DNA of 64,000 nt, from assembly GCA_017546605.1 (NCBI GenBank), contig JAFYSH010000010.1:1-64000 (forward strand). Reading direction: 5' to 3'. Origin of the DNA: Bacteroidales bacterium. Lineage in GTDB: Bacteria; Bacteroidota; Bacteroidia; Bacteroidales; UBA932. Both the position numbers and the translations under genes were made by a program. The notes below the pieces were generated by a model. It was not told where the DNA came from. It saw only the letters and a list, made by a program, of their open reading frames with translations, and did no database searches. Within the stretch, counting starts at the first letter, position 1, and the number at the start of each line of letters is the position of its first letter. Positions 8,853 to 16,392 of the stretch are shown piece by piece.

Positions 8853-10324
8853 ACCAAATCTTCAATTAAGTTTTCGTAATCATTAAAAGGCTCCATCTGC
8901 TTCAATGATGAACGCGCTTGTTCTGGAGTTAATCCATCCGCAAGTTGATTCTGATATATTTGCTCCATCATAGACTTTACAATAGAAATATCTATATCAG
9001 AGTATGGTTGCTTCTGTGTATCTTCATCCTTCGCTTCTCGAGCATAAATGGTCTTTGTTGGTATTGACTCTTCAATAAATTTAAGCAATACTTCTATGGC
9101 TCTATCTGGGTTATCTTGTGCCATCATTTTTACACTTTTAATCATTGAGTGCTCTCGATTAACAACAAAATACCATTTATCATCCTTCTTCTTTTCAGAC
9201 CATAATGTCTGAAAATCTTGACCAGCTCGGCGTTTCAAGATTCTTCCGCGATGCTTGTATACCTCTAAACCTATTCCGCAGGCCTGCTTTGCATAAGCCT
9301 CTAATTGTTGACGACAGCTAACAGGTGGATATGCCTTCGATTTCTTGATGTCAATCTGCCAGTCAGAATCTACACTATTTGGCAAATCAATTTGTATTCT
9401 GACAAGCTTGTAAGACTCTTCCTTTCTTATTAAGCCCAACCAATCTCCAGCCAATAGTAAACGATCACCTCGATACACATAAAAGCCTTGATGTGCAGAG
9501 AATCCATACATTCCCTCGGCATTCTTAAATGCAACTTCTGATGAGAAGTTGTTCTTATGTGGCAAGATATAACCTTTTACGGTAACATTTTCTCCGATAT
9601 ATTCAGTTGGCCTAATTTGCACCTTACTCTCATTGGGACAGAAGGGATTCCAAGGCTCTATTTCGTGACCACACCAGAATAATTTGATGGTTTTGTTCTC
9701 CATGAAACGATGGAAGGTCATTGATAGATGCCTTTTAACCTTATCAAAAGCCTCTGAGAATTTTCGTTTTGCATTCTCATCTTCGTCTCTCGTTGCTGAA
9801 GGAATTACACGATCCAAATGTGACCATATAACGATAGTTCCTCTGGCAACATCATCTAATGCGTTTATGTATTCATCAGGGGCCCACTTTATCAACTCCC
9901 ACTTATCACTTTGGGCAACATAATCCAAGCTCCACGTCCAATAAGAAACAGCACCTTCTTCTTGTTTGCTCATCACGGTAAGATTACGGCATTGAGAGAA
10001 TGAAGCCGTTTTTAATCCCAAACCGAATCGTCCAAGATCTGTAAGCGAACGTTCTTCCAAAGGGTTTTGTGCGCCAGGTCGCATTGCTTGGATAATCTCC
10101 TCGTTAGACATTCCATAGCCATCATCTCTGATGCTTATGATAGATTCCCCTCCCTTCCAAACACGATTGATATAAATGTTTTTTGCTTCTGCTGAAATGG
10201 AATTGTCAATAATGTCCGCAACCGCAGTTTCCAAACTATAACCAATAGCTCGGAATGTCTCTATCATCGCAGCTGCTCCTGGGACAGCTGAGGCTGTTTG
10301 AATATTTGAGAAATCAATATGCAT
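8849..10324 (-). CDS. HSP90/MORC-type (GHKL) ATPase
   Basis: The first 110 residues form a GHKL ATP-binding fold. The N box is ETAVADIIDNS (32-42), with catalytic Glu32, Asp37 and Asn41; the first glycine box is DDGYGM (67-72) and the lid LGRFGLGLKTAS (97-108). A transducer-like region follows (about 240-400, including SDWQIDIKKSKAYPP), as in MutL and MORC proteins. These ATPases close around DNA as dimers. In prokaryotes this branch is found next to Z1 proteins and C5 methyltransferases in predicted restriction-modification loci. The gene is 1 nt from the methyltransferase gene and overlaps Z1 by 4 nt. At 491 residues no nuclease motif is visible, so cleavage must come from a partner. Confidence 0.92.
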   Translation of the reverse strand: MHIDFSNIQTASAVPGAAAMIETFRAIGYSLETAVADIIDNSISAEAKNIYINRVWKGGESIISIRDDGYGMSNEEIIQAMRPGAQNPLEERSLTDLGRFGLGLKTASFSQCRNLTVMSKQEEGAVSYWTWSLDYVAQSDKWELIKWAPDEYINALDDVARGTIVIWSHLDRVIPSATRDEDENAKRKFSEAFDKVKRHLSMTFHRFMENKTIKLFWCGHEIEPWNPFCPNESKVQIRPTEYIGENVTVKGYILPHKNNFSSEVAFKNAEGMYGFSAHQGFYVYRGDRLLLAGDWLGLIRKEESYKLVRIQIDLPNSVDSDWQIDIKKSKAYPPVSCRQQLEAYAKQACGIGLEVYKHRGRILKRRAGQDFQTLWSEKKKDDKWYFVVNREHSMIKSVKMMAQDNPDRAIEVLLKFIEESIPTKTIYAREAKDEDTQKQPYSDIDISIVKSMMEQIYQNQLADGLTPEQARSSLKQMEPFNDYENLIEDLV

Positions 10325-10325
10325 A

Positions 10326-11600
10326 TTACAACTTCTTTTTTATTGCCTCAGCAATTCTCTGGGCTAATATAACAGGTACTGCATTGCCGATTTGCATTAG
10401 CGCAGATGTACGGCTACCTTCGAAAAAGTAATCATCAGGAAATGATTGCAGGCGAGCAGCCTCGCGCACGGTGATAGACCTTACATTATCCATCGTTGGA
10501 TTGGGTGTTGGATATATGTAATAGTGTCCATCCATAGCGATATGTGCCACTACAGTATGACAACACCCATCAGGATCAACTACACTGAATCGATTGAGGA
10601 ACGTCTCCTTATTCTTGTGCTTTTGTAGTCTTGCTGGTAGCTTTGCGTAATTGAGCCGGCGCTTGCCATCTTTCCACATCTCAACGGCGATTTTGTATAT
10701 CTCACGATCATTATTATTAGTTGGGCGAGCTAAATGTTGTGTAGTAAAATCTAACACGCCTCTAATACCTGACTTTTCAAGATACTCCATTTCTGAGAGA
10801 GGTCTCGTATAGGAAATAGGCTCACACAATTTACCTTCTCCTGCTTTTCTATTGGGTAGATCTGAGAATAAATCATTCATCACAGTGTACGGCATAGCCT
10901 CAATTTCCAATTCTGGATAGCCATATTTTGGAGAAGCATTTCTCTTCCAACCTACAATAATTACTCTTTGCCTATTTTGAAGTACACCATGTTGGGATGC
11001 AATTTGTACCTTGGCGGCCATATCATATCCAAGTTCATCAACGAGTTTCTTTAAGTCGGCAAAAGGTTCGCCTCGTTTGGCTGTAATAATACCTAAAACA
11101 TTCTCAAAGACAAACATCTTAGGATTATACTTCTCTAAAAACTGTACATAGTACTTGTACAATTCATTACGAGGATCTTCTTCAACAGCTTTACCCATAC
11201 GAGCACGACCCGCAACAGAATATGCTTGACAAGGTGGACCTCCAATAATTATATCTACGGTTTTGTCTCCTTTGAGTGCGTCAACTTTTTTAAAAATTCC
11301 ATTGATAGTATCTTCTCCGATAGTTGCACATATGGCAGCATTAGTAACCTCTGGTGGTACTTGATTCCATAATATAGAACCATCAGTACCCTCAACTTTA
11401 TTCTTGAGGTAGTCTTCGTATATTGACAATTTGCCCTGTGCTTTGAGATAATGGAATGCAGATCGTGTTTTCAACGTATTGCACGCATCTTGCTTCATTT
11501 CGATGTGTGCAATAGGGGAAAAACCTGCCTTAATGAAACCTTCAGAAAGGCCTCCTGCGCCAGCAAATAGATCAATAAAAGTATATTCTTTTTTTATCAT
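10326..11600 (-). CDS. DNA (cytosine-5)-methyltransferase
   Basis: The enzyme transfers a methyl group from S-adenosylmethionine to C5 of cytosine in a specific DNA sequence. The 424 residues show the ordered C5-MTase motifs: I (FIDLFAGAGGLSEGF, 8-22), IV with the catalytic Cys124 (GGPPCQAYS), VI (FENV, 165-168), VIII (QNRQR, 208-212), and IX/X near the end (REAARLQSFP, QIGNAVP). The target-recognition region lies around residues 230-360 and its specificity cannot be read from sequence. It is the first enzyme gene after the XRE regulator (21 nt gap), so host DNA may be methylated before the predicted nuclease accumulates. All catalytic motifs are intact. Confidence 0.96.
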   Translation of the reverse strand: MIKKEYTFIDLFAGAGGLSEGFIKAGFSPIAHIEMKQDACNTLKTRSAFHYLKAQGKLSIYEDYLKNKVEGTDGSILWNQVPPEVTNAAICATIGEDTINGIFKKVDALKGDKTVDIIIGGPPCQAYSVAGRARMGKAVEEDPRNELYKYYVQFLEKYNPKMFVFENVLGIITAKRGEPFADLKKLVDELGYDMAAKVQIASQHGVLQNRQRVIIVGWKRNASPKYGYPELEIEAMPYTVMNDLFSDLPNRKAGEGKLCEPISYTRPLSEMEYLEKSGIRGVLDFTTQHLARPTNNNDREIYKIAVEMWKDGKRRLNYAKLPARLQKHKNKETFLNRFSVVDPDGCCHTVVAHIAMDGHYYIYPTPNPTMDNVRSITVREAARLQSFPDDYFFEGSRTSALMQIGNAVPVILAQRIAEAIKKKL

Positions 11601-11621
11601 TATTTACATAAACAAATTTAA

Positions 11622-11840
11622 TTACTCTTTCTGCGATTTTAATAATACACGAACATCAACATCTAACAAGTTTGCAATTTCTTGTAATTGAACGATTGAT
11701 GGCTGTGATTTATTAGAACACCATCTTGAAATAGTATTCTCCGATTTACCCATCTGTTCAGCCAACCATCTATTGGTTTTCTGCTTTTCAACAAGCGTAA
11801 CTTTGATTCTATTCATCACTATTTGTTGATTATTCGACAT
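11622..11840 (-). CDS. XRE-family HTH regulator of the methylation-defence operon
   Basis: This 72-residue protein is almost entirely a lambda-repressor-like helix-turn-helix: NRWLAEQMGKSENTISRW (about 23-40) followed by QPSIVQLQEIANLLDV. Such small XRE proteins next to restriction-modification genes often act as controller (C) proteins that repress or time expression of the operon. It is the first gene of the operon and is followed by the methyltransferase after 21 nt. An inverted repeat that overlaps the promoter -7 box lies 22-40 nt before the start and is a plausible operator. An internal ATG at residue 9 is an alternative start that leaves the fold intact. Confidence 0.88.
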   Translation of the reverse strand: MSNNQQIVMNRIKVTLVEKQKTNRWLAEQMGKSENTISRWCSNKSQPSIVQLQEIANLLDVDVRVLLKSQKE

Positions 11841-11861
11841 CTTAATTCAAATTATATCCAT

Positions 11862-11904
11862 TAAATTATGAACAAATTTACACTTTATTTTTCAGACCGT
11901 CAAC
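11862..11904 (-). promoter_or_regulatory. Promoter and candidate operator of the defence operon
   Basis: On the minus strand TAAATTTG (11873-11880) fits the Bacteroidota -7 box TAnnTTTG. GTTG (11901-11904), 20 nt upstream, is one base from the -33 TTTG. The inverted repeat TAAATT (11862-11867), 7-nt spacer, AATTTA (11875-11880) covers the -7 box and the expected start point. It is a natural site for the XRE protein encoded 22 nt downstream. The role as operator is inference. Confidence 0.6.
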
Positions 11905-11942
11905 TTTATAAGGTAATTTTATAACTAAGGGAAAGAAAAACA

Positions 11943-12365
11943 TCACCTTCTATAGGATTCATTCTCGAAAACTACCTTTTCTACCATTTCATTAAGACGG
12001 TCAACGATGCGTTTGCCATATTTCTCTTCGAGTTGTGTGGGAGTGAGGTTGGTAGTGAAGATAGTGTAAAGTTGTTCCTCATAACGCGTGGTAATGAGGT
12101 CTATCAATGGTGTATAGACATTCCCGAACTCCATTACTTCACGTGGTTATGTTCCCAGGTCATCAACAATCATAAGTTGGTAACGCACTACGTTCCTCCA
12201 ATCGTTGTAGTTCCCTTTACTCCGCATTGCTAAATCTTTGGCATTCCAGAGAGGGAATACATAGTACAAGTTGTTAATAGGGTTCTTTAGGTTTAATCCA
12301 GAGGCAAGCAACTGCAATGCTTTTGCCCAGGTAGTTTTGCCGTTACCGCATAACCCACAGAACAT
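11943..12365 (-). pseudogene. DnaC/IstB-like ATPase remnant with in-frame stop
   Basis: Two fragments in the same frame read as one protein: residues with a Walker A loop (GLCGNGKTT) and a Walker B-like IVDDLGT, then a TAA at about 12148-12150, then PREVMEFGNVYTPLID and a C-terminus rich in TNLTPTQLEEKYG. A single base change (for example GAA to TAA) would explain the stop. The N-terminus is also missing: an in-frame stop lies just before ATG 12365 where homologues have a further 100 or so residues. DnaC-like ATPases of this kind are common on Bacteroidota mobile elements, so this may be a scar of the event that brought the defence island. No transposase or integrase remnant is visible beside it. 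Confidence 0.75.
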
Positions 12366-12538
12366 CAGTCTTTACATTTTCCAGGATGGAAAATTTATTG
12401 TATATCTTCAATTTTTAGATTCAATAGTGCAATATTCTAAAATTCAACAAGTTACAATCTGCTTACAAATAGAAAAAATGCCAATTTTTGCACATGAAAA
12501 TATATTCTAATATATTGTTTATCAACGCGTTACAAGCA
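12366..12538. other. Intergenic region downstream of mnmE
   Basis: This A+T-rich stretch separates mnmE from the DnaC-like remnant. The only structure seen is the octamer AATATATT repeated at 12499-12506 and 12509-12516. I see no gene or clear terminator. Confidence 0.4.
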
Positions 12539-13963
12539 TTACTTTCCGATGCAAAACTTTCCAAAGATATTTCCCAGCACTTCATCGGTGGTGATGGAGC
12601 CGGTGATGGTGCCAATGTAGTGGATGGCTTCGCGGATGTCTTGGGCTACCAGGTCTGTGGGGATGGTGAGTTCAAGGCCTTCTTTAACTCGTTCCAAGGA
12701 CTGAAGTGCTTCTTGTAAGGCTTCGTAGTGGCGTAAGTTGGTCACCATGGTCGCATCGCTGGTGTGGTGCAGGGCTGTTTGGGAGCGAGAAAGTTCGCAG
12801 CGTAATTCGTCAACCCCCAAGCCAGATTTTGCCGCTAGCGGGAGTATGCACAAGGGGTTGATGCCTTCCGCTTGCGCAGCACGACGAATTCTGGCAAGGT
12901 ATTCAAGCAGCACCGGTTCTTCGTTAAGCAGGATATCCGTTTTATTCAGTAGAATCAAAACTTGTTGATGGGTTGGATCAATCCGGGAGGCGAGGGTAGA
13001 GAGGCCTTCTTCAAAGTATTCAGGGCGTTCTGCATCCAACACCATGAGAATAATGGATGCTTGCTGAATCTTGGTATAGGTACGCTCAATGCCGATGATT
13101 TCAATGGTTTCTGTCGTTGAACGGATACCAGCTGTATCAATAAAACGGAAAGTAATACCGTCAATATTCAAGGTTTCTTCGATGGTGTCCCTCGTGGTAC
13201 CATGAATGGAGGAAACAATGGCCCGTTCTTCGCCCAGAAGCGCATTCAATAGGGTACTCTTTCCTGTATTGGTAGCACCTACAATTGCCACAGGAACACC
13301 ATTTTTAATGGCATTACCTAAAGCAAAGGATTTGATTAATTTTCGTACATGATCCGTCAATTCCTGCACCGTCGCAACCAACTGGGAACGGTCTGCAAAT
13401 TCCACTTCCTCCTCACTGAAATCCAATTCCAGTTCCATCAGAGATACCAATTGGAGCAAATCGGATCTCATCCGGCTCAGCTCGTTGGAGAAACCACCTT
13501 TCATCTGCTGCAAAGCAACCCGGTGCGCTGCTGCGGTCTCAGAAGCGATCAGGTCTGCCACGGCTTCCGCTTGAGCCAGGTCCATCTTTCCATTGAGGAA
13601 AGCCCGGCGGGTAAACTCGCCACCTTCCGCCAAACGGACACCTTCATCCAACAAGGTTTCCAGGATCTGTTGAACAATAAACTCCGATCCGTGACAAGAA
13701 ATCTCAGCACAGTTTTCTCCTGTATATGAGCGAGGTGCACGGAATACCGAAACTAATACTTCATCTATAAGCCGGTCGCCTCGAAGAAATTGGCCAAACT
13801 TGACTTGCCAGCCTTTACTTGCTTGGACAGGCACACCATCCAGAGGTTGGAAGCATCGGTCGATCACCTCAAATGCTTTTGACCCACTCACTCGAATCAC
13901 GCTGATTGCACCATAGCCACTGGCGGTTGCGCGTGCACAGATTGTATCTTCAAAGCCCATCAT
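12539..13963 (-). CDS. mnmE: tRNA modification GTPase MnmE
   Basis: MnmE with MnmG installs the carboxymethylaminomethyl (or aminomethyl) group on U34 of certain tRNAs in the cytoplasm. The N-terminal folate-binding domain (1-120) contains GYGAISVIRVSG. The G domain follows with P-loop GATNTGKST (229-237), a G2/G3 region with GTTRDTIEE and DTAGIR, and NKTD (G4). The C-terminus ends with CIGK, the conserved Cys-Ile-Gly-Lys tail. The 474-residue length is normal. It starts with two ATGs in a row (13963 or 13960), 8 nt after rlmD, so both RNA-modification genes are likely cotranscribed. Confidence 0.98.
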   Translation of the reverse strand: MMGFEDTICARATASGYGAISVIRVSGSKAFEVIDRCFQPLDGVPVQASKGWQVKFGQFLRGDRLIDEVLVSVFRAPRSYTGENCAEISCHGSEFIVQQILETLLDEGVRLAEGGEFTRRAFLNGKMDLAQAEAVADLIASETAAAHRVALQQMKGGFSNELSRMRSDLLQLVSLMELELDFSEEEVEFADRSQLVATVQELTDHVRKLIKSFALGNAIKNGVPVAIVGATNTGKSTLLNALLGEERAIVSSIHGTTRDTIEETLNIDGITFRFIDTAGIRSTTETIEIIGIERTYTKIQQASIILMVLDAERPEYFEEGLSTLASRIDPTHQQVLILLNKTDILLNEEPVLLEYLARIRRAAQAEGINPLCILPLAAKSGLGVDELRCELSRSQTALHHTSDATMVTNLRHYEALQEALQSLERVKEGLELTIPTDLVAQDIREAIHYIGTITGSITTDEVLGNIFGKFCIGK

Positions 13964-13971
13964 AGCGTCAC

Positions 13972-15414
13972 TTATTTCAATTCTAACAGTACAACATTTT
14001 CCACGTGGTGGGTATGGGGGAACATATCCACCGGACGAACCGCACGAATGGTGTAGGCCTCTGAGAAGATAGCTAAGTCTCTTGCTTGTGTAGCTGGATT
14101 ACAGCTGACATATACAATCTTACGAGGCTTTGCCTCCATAATTACTTTAGCAACGTCACCGTGAATGCCCGCACGCGGAGGATCCAACACGATTACATCA
14201 GGAGTTCCGCCATGAGCTGCAATAAATTCACGGGTCAGGATGTCTTTCATATCCGCAGCATAGAATTCACAATTGTCGATTCCATTGTTGCGGGCGTTGA
14301 CTTTTGCATCTTCAATCGCTTCCGGGACGTATTCAATGCCGATCACCCGGGATGCTTGACGTGCCAAAAAGAGAGCGATGGTGCCAGTACCCGTATAGAG
14401 GTCGTACAACCGCTCGTTACCGGTCAAGCCTGCAAATTCGCGAACAATCGAATACAAGCGATAAGCTTGTTGGGAATTGGTCTGATAGAAAGATTTCGGA
14501 CCGATTTTAAAGCGAATGCCTTCCATTTCTTCATAGATGGCATCTTCACCAGCATATAAAACCACTTTTTGGTCAGCAATCGAGTCATTGAGTTTGCGGT
14601 TGATGACATAGTGCAAAGATTTGATTTGCGGGAAACGCTTTGTCAGCGCTTCCAACAAACCGATACGAGCTGTCCGATCTTCGTCAGAATCTTCATAAGC
14701 AAAGACCACAATGACCATGACATCACCGGCTTCTGTCGTGCGAACAATAAGATTTCTTAAATAACCCACCTGATTGCGCAAATTGTAGAACGAAAGTCCA
14801 TGCTCAATGGCATAAGTTCGAATGAAATTTCTTATCTCATTTGAAGGTTCAGGTTGCAAATGGCATTTTTTGATATCCAATACTTTATCAAATGCTCCAC
14901 TAATATGAAATCCCAAACCAATACCAGCTGGATTGGTGTTCGGGACTTCCCCTTCGTTGAAGAGTTCCACAGGGTTCTCACCAGTAAAAATCCAACGACG
15001 GTCCGAGAAGGTGTATTCCAATTTATTGCGATAATATCGCGTGCGTTCCGATCCAAGGATGGGTTGGAGTGGCGGGAGCTCCAAGTGTCCGATACGACGC
15101 AATTGATCCTCCACTTGTTGCTGCTTGTATTTCAATTGCAATTCATAGGGGAGAGGCTGCCATTTGCACCCACCACAAACACCATAGTGCTCACAAAAAG
15201 GCTCCAAGCGATCCGGAGAGGGGGTTACCATCCGTTTGACATAGCCCTCCATATAATGCTTGTTCTTTTTAATTACCTGAACATCCACCACATCGCCAGG
15301 AATGGCCTGCTGAATGAACAGCGCTTTTCCATTGATGTGCGTAATGGCTTTACCCTCTGCGGCAACGCCTTCCACCAATACTGATTCAAGCAATTCTTTG
15401 TCTCTACATCCCAT
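13972..15414 (-). CDS. rlmD: 23S rRNA (uracil-C5)-methyltransferase, RlmD/RumA type
   Basis: The enzyme methylates a uridine in 23S rRNA (U1939 in E. coli numbering for RlmD; paralogues differ, so the exact site is inference). A TRAM domain (about 10-65) is followed by an iron-sulfur motif CEHYGVCGGC (Cys74, Cys80, Cys83). The SAM fold has LYDLYTGTGTIALFLA, and DPPRAG leads to the catalytic VSCNPATQARDL. I start at ATG 15414 (480 residues); an upstream TTG at 15429 is less likely. It lies 26 nt after the HAD gene and 8 nt before mnmE. Confidence 0.93.
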   Translation of the reverse strand: MGCRDKELLESVLVEGVAAEGKAITHINGKALFIQQAIPGDVVDVQVIKKNKHYMEGYVKRMVTPSPDRLEPFCEHYGVCGGCKWQPLPYELQLKYKQQQVEDQLRRIGHLELPPLQPILGSERTRYYRNKLEYTFSDRRWIFTGENPVELFNEGEVPNTNPAGIGLGFHISGAFDKVLDIKKCHLQPEPSNEIRNFIRTYAIEHGLSFYNLRNQVGYLRNLIVRTTEAGDVMVIVVFAYEDSDEDRTARIGLLEALTKRFPQIKSLHYVINRKLNDSIADQKVVLYAGEDAIYEEMEGIRFKIGPKSFYQTNSQQAYRLYSIVREFAGLTGNERLYDLYTGTGTIALFLARQASRVIGIEYVPEAIEDAKVNARNNGIDNCEFYAADMKDILTREFIAAHGGTPDVIVLDPPRAGIHGDVAKVIMEAKPRKIVYVSCNPATQARDLAIFSEAYTIRAVRPVDMFPHTHHVENVVLLELK

Positions 15415-15440
15415 AGTTTTAATTATCAATTGTTTATATT

Positions 15441-16322
15441 TTAATATTCCAACTTATGTGCCAATGGCTCCAAATTTACCATTTTTTCCTCATATATCTT
15501 GCATAAATGACGAAGGACCTGCAATACACCTTGCTCAGCATTTGCAGGGGCCTGGTAACGGGCATAGGGTTTGAGTGCCGGATAAGCGTTCTCCACCGCA
15601 AAGCTATAATGTGCACAAGCAAGCATTTCCAAATCGTTCATCTGATCTCCAAAGGCCAATGTTTGCTCTTTATGAATACCTAGCCGCTCCTGCAATTGGG
15701 ATAACGGCACACCTTTATTGGCTGTTGGCTCACTCAAATCCACCCAGTTCCTACCGGAAAGCACTACTTTCAATCCTTGTTTTTCAAAATGACAAAGATG
15801 GGGATAGCCATATTCCGGTGCTTCTCCCAAATTACAAACGGCAATTTTTAAACAAGGTTCTCCTTCAAGAAGCGTCAGATCGGGTACCACTTCCAGTTGG
15901 TGATAGTATTTGGATACTTCTTGTACAAATTCAGGATCTTCATCTTCAATGTAGGCCCGACTTGCGCCACAGTACACCGCATGACAATCCTTGAGAGCTC
16001 TTACCGCCTGGACAATTGGATTTACAAAGGATTTGTCCATCTCAAGTATTGCTATTGGTTGATCCTTGTAAGCTACATAAGATCCGTTCTCTGCAATAAA
16101 ATAAATTTTATCAAGATAGTCATGGAATATTTCCCGAAGATTAAAATATTGACGACCGCTGGCCACCACAAAGGTGCAGCCTCGAGCGAGCAATTGATCC
16201 AAAATAGGGAAGAAGTCTGCTGATAAGGTTCCGTCCGGTCCCAATAGTGTTCCATCCATATCCGAAACAATCAGTCGGATGTCTTCTGAAAAATCAGGAA
16301 ATACCATAGAAGATTTGATCAT
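15441..16322 (-). CDS. Cof-type HAD phosphatase
   Basis: Cof-family HAD hydrolases remove phosphate from small molecules such as sugar phosphates or pyridoxal phosphate; the substrate here is unknown. Motif I is VSDMDGTLL, with the nucleophile and acid Asp pair, and motif IV is AFGDQMNDLEML near residue 240. The region between holds the C2-type cap. I start at ATG 16322 (293 residues); an upstream GTG at 16334 is the alternative. A strong terminator separates it from the nagB-type gene upstream, so it may depend on its own weak promoter or on read-through. rlmD follows after 26 nt. Confidence 0.9.
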   Translation of the reverse strand: MIKSSMVFPDFSEDIRLIVSDMDGTLLGPDGTLSADFFPILDQLLARGCTFVVASGRQYFNLREIFHDYLDKIYFIAENGSYVAYKDQPIAILEMDKSFVNPIVQAVRALKDCHAVYCGASRAYIEDEDPEFVQEVSKYYHQLEVVPDLTLLEGEPCLKIAVCNLGEAPEYGYPHLCHFEKQGLKVVLSGRNWVDLSEPTANKGVPLSQLQERLGIHKEQTLAFGDQMNDLEMLACAHYSFAVENAYPALKPYARYQAPANAEQGVLQVLRHLCKIYEEKMVNLEPLAHKLEY

Positions 16323-16341
16323 ATTAAAGTACACAAAACAA

Positions 16342-16373
16342 ACGGGGCGGACCCAAGGAAGGATTCACCCCGT
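16342..16373 (-). terminator. Rho-independent terminator after the nagB-type gene
   Basis: On the minus strand a 13-bp stem with G-U pairs, ACGGGGTGAATCC against GGGTCCGCCCCGT, encloses a 6-nt loop. The T-rich TTTGTTTTG follows. It lies 20 nt downstream of the nagB-type stop codon. Confidence 0.85.
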
Positions 16374-16392
16374 CGGTTATTTATAACAAAGA

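Noticed and set aside
14854..15384. 176-residue plus-strand frame opposite rlmD
   Set aside because: Fully antisense to the TRAM and Fe-S regions of rlmD; low-complexity translation without motifs.
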